A program made the translations under genes and the position numbers. The notes under the pieces were generated by a model, which did not search any database, had not been told where the DNA came from, and saw only the letters and a list, made by a program, of their open reading frames with translations. Below, piece by piece: positions 11,368-26,300 of a stretch of 64,000 nt of DNA. How positions within the stretch are numbered: the first letter of the stretch is position 1; each line of letters begins with the position of its first letter. The DNA is taken from contig OY720101.1 in NCBI GenBank assembly GCA_963082875.1, forward strand, positions 11,989,671 through 12,053,670. The letters run 5' to 3'. This stretch comes from Corella eumyota. Its lineage: Eukaryota > Chordata > Ascidiacea > Phlebobranchia > Corellidae.

Positions 11368-14300
11368 TTAGTTAGACGATATTTCACCAACTGATTGTCT
11401 AAAAAACGAACCAACAACTACTAAAAAAATCTGTATTAAACTTAACCTTTTTTTATTATTAAAGTGTTCTAAAATGTTATATTAATAAATACCTCGCAGA
11501 ATTATTTAATTCTGGACCCATTATAAGTAAGGCATTAAGCTCAAATTGCAACACTTGTATGTTTATTACATTGAATTTTTGCCACAATTCATTCTTTAAT
11601 TCTTCACAGTCTATAACCTCATCTAAATGCAAATATTTAAATTTTCTCTAAACTAATTTTGAAGATGTTAATTAATGGGAAATATATAAATTACCCTCTT
11701 CCATAATGTTTTCAAAGGGATTCTGGCCATTTTTAAACAGACGAAGAGATCTGTGCCAAGAAAGTCGTTCAAACAATGACAAACAATGTTGAATCTGAGC
11801 AGATTTTGGGATGAGTGTATTGTTTGCTTCGTCGACTGGAATCATAATGTTCTCGGCAAAATTGCAAATTCTCTGGGTTGGTTTGCCACCAATCTAACGA
11901 ATTTTAAAAACTAAACTCACAATTGATATTTTATAAAGTAAACAACAATAGGCATCTTACAAATAAAGTAAAAGTTTAAAACAAGTTTATTTTTCTAAAT
12001 TTAAAACTTTTACAATTAATAATGAATAATATTACTTATTATTAATAAATTTATAAAACTAAAATTTAAATTCAGCAAAACCCTAAATCAAAACAAATTA
12101 ACTTTTTTTAACCTTTGCAAGGAATTGCATCACTAATGTTAAAGTTCTGACAGCTTCACAAACATCTGCAGTCCTGCCGTTTAAGGCATGTTCGTCTATG
12201 ATAGTACACTCCCTTGTTGGCAATGACACCTTTAAAATATAAATATAAAAATAAATTCGTAAACAAGTTTGATATAGATAAACTATACTATTTTTGGAAT
12301 ACTCATTTGTAGGCAAAAAAATAAAGCATTGGTTAAAATAATGAGTCCACCTGCTTTAGGTTTGGGTCTCGTCTTATCAGTTCACATTCTTGATATAATC
12401 TCATTTCTTGTGGATACTTCATCTTAGGAATGCTCTAAACATATTGTTTTACTTTTATATACGCTCTAAACATATTGTTTTATTCTACTTATATCTTTAA
12501 ACCATGAGTAATACTTGTAGTTATCGATCATGTTTTATTTTAAAAAGAGTGGATCTTTAAAAACTGTGCTGAACCATTTAGAGTATCGTAGTCAAGCAGC
12601 ATATAATTTGCGCAACTAAATTATTTATAGTCCAAATCTACTCACATTCAGATCAATGATAACCTTTCTTAAAATGAATTTCTCCACAACCTACCATAAA
12701 TTTAATAAAGCGTTAACAAAAATTAGTAATATTTCTGAATATCTTAGTTTAAGAAAGTATATGGACAACATTAAACAAAAACTAAAAAATCATCTCAACT
12801 AACATTTTTTTCAAGTAATCCTAAGTTATATGTAATATCAGTGACTCCATTTTTTTCAGCAGTAGCTTCATATTGAGCGTTAGTCAATACAAGTGGCATT
12901 AAATCCCTCTCTTCTTCAATACAAATTAAGTTTTCTTTTCCAACTTTTATCAGATCACACACCTCAAATCTATATTGCAATAAGATTAAACAACGTTATG
13001 ATTAATTTACAAATTTAAACTAGTTACATACATTGGTTATATCAGCAAGTATAAAAAATCATTTTAAAAATATTGCATGGTATTATAGTCAAAGAATTAA
13101 TGTTATGTGTAGTAAAATGTTTGGCAAAACTGTGTAAATACCTTGGTGTGGGGACAATTAGCTTTTGACATTTTTCCAAAAATTTATTCTGAATGTTTTT
13201 AAATATTCCAACAAAACAAGACCACAGCAACCTATTCCCTTTGTATTTGGTAAACACATTGATAATGGACTGTCAAAGGTCATTTTCTGTTCAAAGTAAT
13301 CTTGATCTGTATTATACTTGTTTGATTTGCCAACTGCATGATGTATCTGTACATTATTTATATGTTTGTTATTATATAAATAATTTGCAAAAATTAGTAT
13401 TTATTTCTGCTAAAAGCTTTGAAACAATAATTAACCTGGTTCCAAATAAAAATATAGGTATCCAAATCATCATCCAATAAATTATCATCCTCATTCAAAA
13501 ACTCTTGAAGACATATCCTGTCCGCATCAGCCATGTCAATTTTATGAGTATATCTGGTCAGAAATAATTAAAAGGTAAATGAAACACTTTAACATAAACT
13601 AAGAGATATTAATCAAAAACAATAACACTTTACCTTGCTATCAAAGCTGATTGTACATATACTATTTTCTTTATATACTGAACATACTTTAGGTTTTCTA
13701 TCTCCAATAATGATTTCAAAATAATGCCTTCTGTAAATAAAAATAACAAAAATTTACTATACTAATGTTCACATAAAGTTTAATAACTAATTACCATTAG
13801 TTGTGGCATCTAAAGATTCTAATTTTTGTCGAAGATGGTGCAGATCAATATGGACTCTGTACCGCCAAAAGTTAGGATGATTCCATGGCACCATATCTGG
13901 TATTTGCACTTCCTCATTTAATTCATAAACTAACCTAATATTATACAAAATAGTGAAAAACTTTGCTTAACCTCTGTGTAAGATTTTAATAAGACAAACT
14001 TTTGTTAGGCCTTATAACTAGGGTTGTAAATTAGTTATTAAACCGATTACCCAACTTTTTGTAGTTACTTGTTAAAAAAATCACGTTAAGAATAAAGAAT
14101 ATTATAAAAAAGGTATATATAATTCTTTCATGTAAATATGCTTACTATATATCACATGGCATATTTAATTTATCTGTTTTAAGTAAATATTACCTTTGCA
14201 AGGGTTCTTTTGAAGCTTTTCCCGCTTTAATTAAAATTGACTGACCTTCCTGAATAATCATATCTGAGTTTTTAAATATTTCTGAAAGAAAGATTTTTTG

Positions 14301-17300
14301 AAATATTTCCTCCCAAATCACTCTGTTTTTTATTGTCGTCAGTGAAAAATTTTGTGAAGGCTCTGCCTGTTATAATGGTATGTATAATTATTCTATCAAA
14401 TCATTGCAAAATAATAATAAACTAATTACCTGAAATAGACGAATTTTGTGAAAAATAGAATGTACAATAATTAAAGCATCATCCAAACTTTTTCCTAACA
14501 AGTCTTTAAGATCGTCTAAGTCTCTAACTAAATGTTTTAAAAGAAATGGAATGACTTCCATTTGGCCACCTTCTATTTTCAAAATTCTGAAAAACATTAA
14601 AAATATAGAAGCTAATTGAGCTATTTTTAAATAATGCAGCCAAAGTAAATGGTAAAAATTTAGTACAAAAAATATTAAACAATTGAATTTTAGGATGTCA
14701 CAAAAGTATAATAAGCAAACCTGCTTAAGTTGTTTTTTTCCGTGCTTAGTAACAATGCAGCATGCAAACAAATTCTTATTGCGCTAACTGATAACTTGGT
14801 CAATTTACGCCAAGGAACCACTGCACTTCTTTCAGTTGAATCACCCAACAAGTATCCAGCCTGTGAAGCTTCTTTGATAATTGCAACTTGGTTTCCTTTC
14901 TCAAGTACATTATACTTAGATCCACCAATTTTACATTTACACTCCGGACAGATTCCTTGTTCATTTGGTTTTGTACAATCTCCGATAAAGTAAACATGGT
15001 TATTTGGACATAAAAATGGCTTTGGAGCCATTTCAAATTTTTCATTCTCTTCGAAAAACTCTTCCCCAATCTCAAAAACAGTTGCAAGTGGCATAGTAGG
15101 AAGAAATAAATTTGAAATTTGTTTAGAATTTAGAATAATCTGTGAAAAAAACTTTGGTATCCCATTTTCGTGGTGAAAAGCAATTGCTGCGACTGAAAGT
15201 AACTCAACTACTTTATATTGTTCAATTGGAGTGGCATTAAGAGGCTTATAAACTGCTAGTTTATTCTTAGAAATTTTGTCCAAAAAAGTGTAGATATTTT
15301 TATCAATTTTGGTGTTTGGCATTACTGAAATAAAATCAACTTTAACTTTTTGTTTAATTTTGTTGTTGATATGACTATGTGCTAACCACAAAGATAAAGC
15401 CAAAAAAATTTGTAGATCTGCATCATTAGATTCCTTCTTCAAATCCAAAAATTTAGGTAATAATCCTGAAAGGTCTTCTTTGGATGCAATGCTTAAAAAC
15501 AAAGACTTTGCTGGTAAGTAGACTTTACCAGCTAATGCAAATAGATCAAATTGTTGATAAAATTTTGAATCACTAGCATCTTCAGCCGGTACTAAGTTTT
15601 CAGGTACAAGACAGTCTTTATACGCGTCGTTATTTAAAAAGTAATCGAATTCTCCAATGCCATAACGACGGCACATATATTTGATAATATATTGCTTAAG
15701 AGTAACACAGTTTTCTTTTTTGCAAAACATTAGAATGCTGTGAAGTAAATTTTTCACATTTTCATCTTTTTGGCCCTTCTGCTTACTTTGTTTTAATTCC
15801 AAAATATATTTAAGACATTCTCTTGCTACAAATTGCAAATTTCCACACAAGTTAAGATGTTCAACTTGGTTAAAATCATTTATGTTTTTAAACATCTTTT
15901 CGCATTGCTGAAATATATTAAAAGTCGACTCTGCATTCGTTGTATTTTGAATAACATCACCCCTAACTTTTTGATCATTGTAAAGTTTGTCTTGGATGCA
16001 TTGAATATAAATTCCCATTAAAACCGTTTTATCACAAAGGATGGTTCCCACAGACTTAAAGTAGTTATTAAGGGTTTTTTCTACCTGCTCTGGCTTGCAA
16101 CGAAGTAAAAATTGAAGAACAACAGATCTAGCTGTAGGGCGTTTATCAAAATTACTTTGCAGAGGTGAGATATTTCGTGTCCTTGTGTCACCTATGACAA
16201 GATCTTCTAAACTTTTGAACACGTCTTGATCCACTGGTTTAAAATCTAATTTTTGGCCGTAATTAATAGGGAAGCAAAAAGTGGATAGATATTCAAAAAA
16301 AAAGCTTATACAACAATTTTTAAAATGTTTAAATTCTTTTTTTTGTTCTTTATTTAGGTTCATTGGTTTTAGATTCTCATGATTGACAACAGGGTTTCTA
16401 CAAGTTGGGCAATCCCATTTTATGTTACATAAAGGAATACATTCCTTACATACAAAATGTTTACATGGTAATTGTACAGGCATGTTTAATTTTTCCACCT
16501 TGCAAGCCACACACCTTACATTTTTCCAGTTGCATAATATTTTTAGCTGAATGTCTTTTTCACATGTCTGCAGTATATTTGTAATGTTCTTAAAAAAATA
16601 TTTGCTGGAAAAATCCTTGATTCGCTCAGCTCCTGTCCATACCTTCTGACCAAATTTCATTAAAACTGACAAATAATGATGTACATTGACATTTGATGTT
16701 GGTATAAGTTGATCAATAAAAAGTTCAACAAATACTATCTTTTTCCAGTTTTTTTGGATTTCTTCTGACACTTGATTAGTTGCAAGAACTTTGTCGGAAA
16801 CTTGCTTTGCAATAATTACTTGAGACTTCCACAACTCTAAAGAATCTACTTCATCTAACTTTTTAAACTGTTCATCAATGTAAGAAACCAGACTGCAGAA
16901 AGCAGAAGCATGTAGAAGGAAACTTAAATTGAGTTTTTGTTCCTTAACCCAATTGTCTTTTTGGGTTAAAATTTCATCACAAGAAGCTACGACTTGAGAG
17001 AAATAAAGAGACTTAGTTTGATTTTTCATAAATAACACATATATTTCAATAAAAGGATTTTGAGGACTTTTCTTTGCACCTTGATTCACTTCAAAAAACA
17101 TTAGTAATGAGTCCTGAACTGCTTGATACTCTTGTTTATGTTTGCTGCTTTCAGTTTGTGGATTGTAATAAAAATAAACCAAATCATGAACAAAAAATGG
17201 AATACAATTTATTTCATTACAAAGCTCCTGTTTTTCAAGAAATTCATAAAGACATGTTTTTTTAATTCTTTCCGTAAACAAATCGCTTTTACCATGAATA

Positions 17301-20300
17301 TCATTCATTTGACCTACCGAGGCAAGTGACCATTGCCTAGCTAAAAACTCTAAAATCATTCTGCTGAACGGAAACTTGTTGTCAAAATTGTTTATATTTT
17401 TAACAATAAATTCAGTTTCAATTAAGGTGGTTTCCCATCGAATTTTACAACAATCCTCAGATTTGAAAAATGCTAACCAAAATTTTAGTAAAGGATTATC
17501 CTTTGTCTCAAAAAAGTGAAGGTTGTTATCAACATCTATTACACTTATAATTTTTGCCAATAAACTAGCAGTAAATTTTCTTAACCTTATCCAAAGAGTG
17601 TTGGCAAAAGTTCCACCTTCTTGTAATGTCTGTGGAGAGCAAGCTTCTTCAACAACCCATTCAGCCTTTAAATCTAAAGTTTCTTCTTTCTCTTTAAATA
17701 GCAAAGCAACTCTTTGTAACATGATCTCAAAAAACTGTTTGGAGTCACCAGTCTCACTAAAGCAAGCATTGGCAAAAATTTGAACAGTATTGTGTTCCAA
17801 GTTTTTGGTATTATTAACTAATTTACTAACAGCCTCTGTAGAACATTGTTTTATTAAAGCCTTTAAATCTAATTTGCCCACATCTTTTTTTTTAATTGAA
17901 TTTAAACTATCAGAAATTACCTCAGAAATTGGGTATTTTAGCAAGAAATCGATAGACTTAATGTACTTATTTGATGTTTGAAGTTCATCAACAAAAATTG
18001 AAGTGCAAGCTTGACTATGAAATGTTGTAAACAATTTTCTTTCTTGACTGATATCAAATTTTCTCTCCAAAGTAAACAAAAAACAAACTATAATCCTGGA
18101 AGTATATTTTGGAACTTTTTCTTTTACCTTTTTAATAGTATTAAGTGCTAAATGTTTTGCACAAGGTATTAGGTCACCATTTTCTTGAGCATTTGCACAT
18201 TGAATAAATAAAACATAAGGGGTTTGATTGTTTAAGTGTGGTTTATCTCCCATTTTAACTGCAAAAGAGAAGAACTCGTTAAGGTCTCTAGAGTATTTTT
18301 GTTCAGTTTGAATTTGTTGTAAATTAATTAATTTAATACTGTTATTTGGCAACTCTAACAAAGATTCTAGGTTTTTTCGATCAAGTTCACTTAGAATGTG
18401 AGAAAACGAAGTTATTTCAAAAACAGACAAGTAGTTATTTGAAATGACTTTCTTGTACAGTTCACTCTTTAACAGATTAACAAGATTGTCATGTTTCTGA
18501 CAATTAAAGTAAATATGTTGTAAATCACTAATTTCAACCTCTGGTAACTTTGATTTGGTAAGTCGACAAAGTCCATCATATGAAACACACTGAAGTAAAA
18601 CAAACTTTAAAGAATTTTCAAATTCAATTGTTTCATTAATCTCTGCATGTTTAAGTTCCGCTTTAACTGATTTTAGAAGTACAGATGCAACAGTGTCCTT
18701 GTGATAGCCAATAAACGTGTCTTCCTTAAAAAATTGTTTTCTTTTGAAGAAAACTTGTACTTCAGAAAATTTGTTAACCCACTCTTTAAGTTTATCAACT
18801 ATGCTCCCTTGTTTTTCAGTTAGTACACTGCTCATATCAAAAATATGTTTTTCCAAACGATTTATAAGCGGTATTGGATATTCATTGTAAACGACTTCTT
18901 TCTCTTCAATGACAATAAGCCTAAAATTGTTTGAAATTCTACATTTTACCCGATGACCACCTAAGCCCAAATCTATATACCTTTGTCCGGCAAAAGTAAT
19001 GTAATGTTGGTTAAGTGCATCATACAATGATTCATAAAGATCTCTTAAGTTTAATAGAACAACAAGTTTACCAGATTCCATGCATATTTTAATGCGATTA
19101 ATATTTCTGCACACTTCTGTGTAGTCTTTATCAGATGGAAAACTTGACCCAAAAATGACAACATAATCATTCTCCACCACTGTATCAAGAAGACTAATAG
19201 CAGCGTAATGGTTAGTCAATAAGAGCAAAAATCGACTTTCACTTTCTAAGTTTTCCTTTATTAAATCAATAACTGATATGTTAATGTTGTATGTGCACTC
19301 AAAATTTTTTGATAAATGTGTTCTAAAAACTTTTAATGTATCAGTTTCGTATCCACTAAAGTTGCGCAAAACTAATCTACCAATTTCACTATAATGCTTA
19401 ATTTCTTTTTTTTCGGTAATCAAAGCATATATCATTTTTAACAAAGCATAATAATCTCGTAATCCAAAGAATTCCCTTTCTTGATTTTCATAAATTTCAA
19501 GATAAGCATTTGTAACAGATGTGATAATTTCTTTAACAAGTTTAATAGTCCGTTCTTCAGATTTAAAAATGCCTTTGGCTGTTTTTTGTAAATCTTCTTT
19601 GGAAGGTTTACCTCTGGTTACAAAAATTCCACGATTCATTTTTGCAGGATCTAAAGACCAGTTTGAAATACCAACAAAACCAACTTTATTAAAATCTTCA
19701 GTCTCAAGGTTACTTAAATGTGTAGATCCAGTTTCCAGCAAAGGATGTAAGACCTTTAGGGGCATTTTAGGAGCGTCTTCAGCTAAACCAATTTCATCTA
19801 GAATAACAACAGCAACATATTTATTTAAATGGGTTTGTTGTTTTTGTAATCGAACACATTGACTAAATACGGTTTCAATTCCAACCGCATCTGATAAATT
19901 ACTACATTGAAATGACAGAACTTGAATTTTTTTTAACTGCTTAAACAATTCATGACTGGATGTTTGACCCCTCATGGCATCTGTCACCACTGTTTTTGCT
20001 AAGGATTTTGAGCTTCCAGGTTTTCCAACTAGAAATAATGGAATTCTCATCTCAACACAAGCAGTAATCATAAAAACATTTTCTTTTAAAGCTTCATTTG
20101 GTGCGATGTTGTTTTCTAACTCCACTGCACTAATAAAAACATTTTGACAGGCAATTATTTCATTTAAAAATTCTTCCTCAGTTATTTTTACAGAATCATT
20201 TGAAATAGCTTGTGATATTTCTTGTCTATACCTTTTTCTGTTTTCTACAGTAGCATGATAGCACATTCCTAATGATAAAATCAACAGTGATTCGAGGTTT

Positions 20301-23300
20301 GTTTTTTCCATCAATTTCTTTTTTTGTCTTATCTATGTAAGGGTTGAGAAATTCTAAATGTTCATAAAACCATTTATAGCTCTGAATTGTTCTTTCAACA
20401 TCTCTCAAACTTACAAAACTTGATAAGTCATCAAGACTTTTCATGTATTTTTGGGACGACAATAAGGCTTTAGTTATTACATTTTCAATATTAGCCTCTA
20501 AGTCTGGCACATTTGACAACAAAGTTATTTCCTTTTGCAATTTTGAAACCATTTGTTTTATGTAAATACTTTCAGCTTCATTACTTAGTTGACCAAAGTC
20601 CCAAACTAAATGCAACATGCTTGAGGGAAGAGAAATGACACGATAAACAAGATGTCTTATTGGAATGCCAGCAAATTTGTCCTTAGTATTTTCGGCTTGA
20701 ATGTGAAAACCTAAACCAGCCTTTTCCATGTTTTTAATGACCTTCTCTGAATGTTTTCTGTAAGGATTGCAAGCAGCAATAATATTTAAACCAACATCCT
20801 TAAACTCCTTTCCTTGAACACTTCCATCACAAACAACTTCTTTAATAGCATAAATAGCTTCTGTTGTGTTAGCTTCATCTAAAAACAAAATTGTTTCAAC
20901 GCCATATTTTTCCTTATTAGTTTTTGCCAATGCTATAGCTTCGTCAACCTTTTTTTGAATTAAAGCGACTGTAATTCCACCATGCACTTTAACTATAACC
21001 ATATTTTTAACTTTTTGTTGTTCTGCTTTTAAGCTGCACATAAACTCAACCATTCTTGTTTTTCCACACCCTGTTTCCCCCATGATAATAACAGGAATGC
21101 AACATCTAAACCTCATGTGAATGGCTAGCATTTTTAAAACATTGTCAGTTGTAAGCTCATAAGTTGGGTCTGGATCAAAAAGAGTTTGAACCCCAAAAAC
21201 TTGGCAAAGAGTTTGAATTTTTTCTTCTCTTGATATAAGATCAAAATCTTGTTGTAATTCAACTCTCTGGGATAGTAAACCACAAATTAATGGCAAATCC
21301 ATAACCTTTTTTTCAATTATATGCATTGTTTTAGGATGACACAGATCACCCTGGTCATTAATATAAAAATGAACAAAGGACATTGAAACTCTGTCATTAT
21401 TAAAAAATAAATAGGGATGAGGGTTACTTTCCCATGATCGTTTCAGTTGGTGAAGCTCATAATTGTCTTCAAATTTATCTTTTTGTATCGGGTACACTTT
21501 AGTAGAAGTGGAAAAATCCTGAGACATTCGTATCATAAAACGTACAACAAACTTTTTAAAATCATCCAACCCACTTTCTCCTCCAGCTAATTTTGAATTA
21601 CAAAACTCTGATTTTTCACAATCAGACAACTGCACATTAAGAAATTTTGTAAAATGGCCAAGCTCTGCCCAGGAAGGATTATCAATATTACAATATTTAA
21701 GAAGGACTTCAAGACATTCTAATGCATTAACAATTGGATCTGTGTAAGTAAAAAAATTAAGTTGCTCATCTTTGCTATACTTCAAAAGATATTGGTATGG
21801 TCTTTGATAAACTTCACTTTTAAGCATAATTTCATCAATAAGATTTTCATTCAGTGATATTTGGGATTCGTCTTCTAATTTTTGTTTAACTGTTTGTGGT
21901 GACAAACAACAGATGTTGGGCAAAAGATGTAAAATTCGACCAAAGTTTAAGAAATCCTAACAACAAATACAGATTGCAAAATAACACATTTAAACAGTTT
22001 AAATTAAAAGTAGGTTTTATAAACAAGAAGTTATAATAATAAAAACATTTTTTTTGTTTTAAAATTAAACATACCTTGGATTTTGGGATTGTATATTCAA
22101 AAGCATAAAAATGTTGCAGTTCCCTTTTCCAAACAAAACCCCTGCTATTTTGAACTGATCCAAGAAAAATAAGATTAAACAAAAATGGATACATTCCATT
22201 TTGAACCTACAAAGAAAAAAATATTTAATACATAAAGAAACAAATTTGATAAACTATATGCAATACTATGGATATTGTAAGACTTAAGGTTTAGGAAATA
22301 TTTTAGATTACTTACTTATTTTTCATCATAAATAAGTACAATAAATATTTAAAAACATTTTTAATCAAATGTACCGATGGAGTAATATCAAGATGTACAA
22401 AATGTGGCTCAGAGTTTTTTATATCATCATTCAGAAGAGGAAAACTGTTTAACACATCATCTAAATTAACCGACTTCTCAAGAAAGCGAATCACAGAATA
22501 ATTACAGGGAAATTTGTTATTCTTGAGGGAGTCGAAACGTCGCTTTATATAAAGAGATTTTCCTGTGGGTAAAGTAAAATTTTTAGGCGTATGTTAAACT
22601 GAATACTTTTTGAAATTCCCCCCAAAAATATAAAAAAAATTAACGAATTAAAATCTTCCTTTTTATTAAATGCAAACAATAAAATATTAAATTTAATTTT
22701 AAACCATTTCCAGCAGCTTCAGAAGTGACAACCCGTACAACACTTAGATCGGGATCTACACAAGATGCACTTTCCTTTACATTTTTGGCTGAAAGATGTT
22801 TATTCAAGTAATTTTTAATATCCTTTTCAGTTTTTAGAAAAGAGTTATCAATTTGGTACTAAACAAAAAATTTAAAAAATAAATTTTGATTAAATTAAAA
22901 ATATTAAATTTGATAAAAATCACAAATTAAAAACAAAAAAGTGGTAAAAAACCAACTTGGTCAAAGCAAGAAGTTGTGTAATGTTGTGGGGATGTTGTAA
23001 TTATAATTAACTTATAATTACTATTTTTTTTACTGCTTTGTAAAAGTTGTTGAAAAACTTTTTCTGTTTTAAGCGCAACATCAAATTTAAGCTGATTTGC
23101 CCATGCAAGACAAAATATGTTTCCATCTAAAAAAGTTTATTTTTAAGTTAACAGTTAACTTACGTTAAAACAAATAACTGAAAATATTATCATGAAATAA
23201 GATTTTATAAAATCTTTATTAATGCATAAGAACTTAGACTTTAATGCAAAAAATTTACCGCTATTGTCACCAGAGCACATAGCTCTCCTAAACAATAACT

Positions 23301-26300
23301 CAGCATCTTCTGTTGATGTGTTTTCTGTACACACTAAAACCTCCATTGTAGAAGGTAATTCACATTCGGGTGAATAACAATAAACTGACAATATAATTTT
23401 TGTTATAACAGATTCTGCACAAATCACCAAGTTAGGTTTCCCTGTGTTAAAATGATCAGGCCAGCACCTTTTTACCATTCGCTCGGGCGTAACTGTGTTA
23501 CTTAAAATAGTTAAAAACCTTCCTAAATGCTCCAGACTAACAAAATCTTTTATCGACGTGATCTATTAAAACATTTACTTTAAATTATATTGCATTATAT
23601 TATTTAACACACCTAGAGGATAGTATATTCAATTTAAACTTACTGCTGTGTTATGTAAATATCTTTGATATATAGTATTAATTATAGATCCAAAATCATC
23701 CTCTTCATAATCCAAGTGAATTCGTCGAACAACTTCCGTTAAAGAAAGATCAATACAATCATTTTTAATATTTCGTTTTAAAAACTTACTAGTTTTGGAC
23801 TGAAATTCTGTATATATAAGTTGATAAAATAAAAACTTATGTTTTCAAAAAATTTTATAATAATTTATAGTTCTATTATTTGAAAAAAAATTATAAATAA
23901 TATAAAATTACATAACATAGGTTTACTTATGTTAGGCTACATTTATATTAAGTTAAAATAAATTTAATAAATTTTAATAAATTTAAAATAAATTTTAAAA
24001 GAAATGTATTGCCAATAATTTTGGGCTATTCAAATTAAATTGGAACTAAAATATAATAATCTTTACAGTATCTAATTAGTTTAGTTACAAAAAATGATAT
24101 TTAAATGTATTAAATTTTGCTTTAAATTTAAGTATGCCATTTTAAAAATAAATACCGTAATTGTACAAAGTTTAATTTTTTTTTGAAATTTATCAATTTT
24201 TTGTGTAATTTATAAAACCAACCTTCTTCTTGATCAAATTCCATTGCAAGTTCTTTAACTTTATCTGGTTCATTTGCCAAATCAATTGACACCAGAAAAC
24301 TGTTTTCTAAATCTTTTTGCACAGAAGCTTTTGCAAGATTTTCTTCTATACCATCTTGAATTAAAGATCTAACTTCCTTGCGCTTTTTTTCACCTAATGT
24401 CAGCTTTTTATTTTCTGTCAGAAAAAAAATGTATTTTTATTGTTAAGCACAAAAATAATTTATATAAAAAACGTTAATAATAGAAAAAAATTAATTCCTT
24501 TTTCAACAACATTTTTTAAATATAATTTGTTTAATTTCAATTACAAATGTCTTATTTAAATATTTTTACCATCAGGTTCAATAATATCCTCTTCCATGTC
24601 ATCAATATCCCGAATCTGGGTTACCTCATCTAATGTTAAAATAACTTCATCAAAGTCTAAATTCTTTTTTACAGAAGACAACAATACATGAGCTTGATCT
24701 GACAAAAATCCAGTTTCTTTGCATGTGGCTAATTGATTGCACAAATATGTAAGTTGCTGTGTGTTAAAGTGGTTTAAATAGTAATGCTCTGTCCTCTTAT
24801 CGTCTAAATATGTCATCCACCTAAAAAATTTATTTAATGAGAAGAGATACCAGTACAAAGTAACAACAACCTAGGTATTTTTCTTTATCTAAATATAATA
24901 ATTAATACTAAAACCTTGCTTCAATTTTAATATGTTAAAGATTTATTACAAATTGTTTTAAAATATTTATAGCCATTCAAAATTAACATATTTAAACACT
25001 TTACAATCATAAAATAAAAAGCTAATAATAAAATCTAAAAACGATTAGCTCTTTTAAATTTCGTTTAATTATAAACCATACCTTTCATATGCAGTTTTTA
25101 GATGATCAGTTAATTGATAAAGTTTTGTCAGTGGATCTTCGATTGATGTTATGGCTGGGCTTTCAGAGTCAAAACAAACAGATACAGTTTGCTGTTTGTC
25201 AACTCGGAATTTTGAACAACTAAAAACAGTGCAAATAAATACAGAAACAAAAACATCGAAAAAATATGTTACTATAAATCTTATTAAAAGTTATATTGAT
25301 CAATTACCATTAAAAAAATTAAGAAATACATACAAAACAGTTGCACTCCAATTTTGAAACAGTAAACAACCAGTAGACTTCAGTTTAACATAGGCTTTTG
25401 TAAGATTTTCAACAGCTGAAAGCATTCTGATAAACTCTTCTATGTCTTCTTTTCCTTTCTCTTCCTCCCCAGCAATAAGCATTAATCGTGATTGAAAATC
25501 CCTCAAGTCACTTAATGACATGTCTTTACATAAATAAAATAAAAAAAATCTGTAAATAAAATATTATTTGAAATAAAAAAAACAATGATTTTTGCATACC
25601 TTGAAGATTATTTTCAGTTTCTAATTTTTTATTAAACTTTAATTTCATAGAGTTTTCTGTAGTAGTAATTAAATCTTTATCACCACCAATAAAGTAAACT
25701 CCATATTGATTGATGTCTTTAGTTCTTGTAAGAAATGAATCATTGTTTGGACTATGCCTAGCTTTTATGCCCTTAATCCAACCCAACTTCTTGTTTGTAG
25801 AAATCTTAAAATTAAAACCGAAACCAAATTGAAATAATTTATATTTAAAAATTAAAAATAATTTACCTTTAAACACAAACAAAATTATCCAAAATTGAAA
25901 AAAAAAAACTTTACCCATTTATCCAAAAGTGTATGATCATCTTTGAGGTTAGCCCATGCAGCAATGCAAGCTTTAATTAGTTCGCCTAAACCTGCGTTTT
26001 TGGTCAATTCAAAGATTATGGGTGCAAAAGCCATTACTGCAGAACTTAAACAAGAAACACTATCAACTTCCATATCAATTTCCAAATCGATTTCCTTGTC
26101 AACTTGCATATCAACCTTGCTAGCTATTTCTATTGCTAGGGTAGTCATTGTGTTAAAGTTACCCACATCTAAAAACAAAAGTTGGGTTAGATTAGAGTTT
26201 TACATTAAAAATGAATTGTTAAAATAGAAAAAAAAAATTTAGTTTGTACCTTCAATGTTGTCTTTTAGCCATTTTAAAAGATCTTTTCCTTTTAAAAAAG

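Larger units (their letters stand above)
14721..21958 (-). other. RNF213: RNF213 core exon block (AAA modules, RING, RZ finger)
   Basis: A 7.2-kb stretch without a visible intron, open in one frame from about 21923 to 20226 and in the next from 20314 to 14721, where the donor AGCAG|GTTTGC ends the exon. The length contrasts with the many 30-200-nt exons on both sides. Confidence 0.85.

Noticed and set aside
9900-11400. ATAD5-RNF213 operon
   Set aside because: Same strand and neighbouring, but about 1.5 kb apart with a SINE between; ascidian operons have very short spacers.
11064-11417. 117-codon minus-strand frame as an extended RNF213 C-terminus
   Set aside because: It needs a different phase at the last acceptor than the preceding exon provides. 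The in-phase reading gives a short tail and stop at 11368. Kept only as a minor alternative.
20226-20314. Two separate RNF213-like genes meeting at the frame change
   Set aside because: The conserved order of vertebrate RNF213 runs across the junction without gap, and there is no promoter, stop-to-start spacing or duplicated domain. One gene with a one-base change is simpler.
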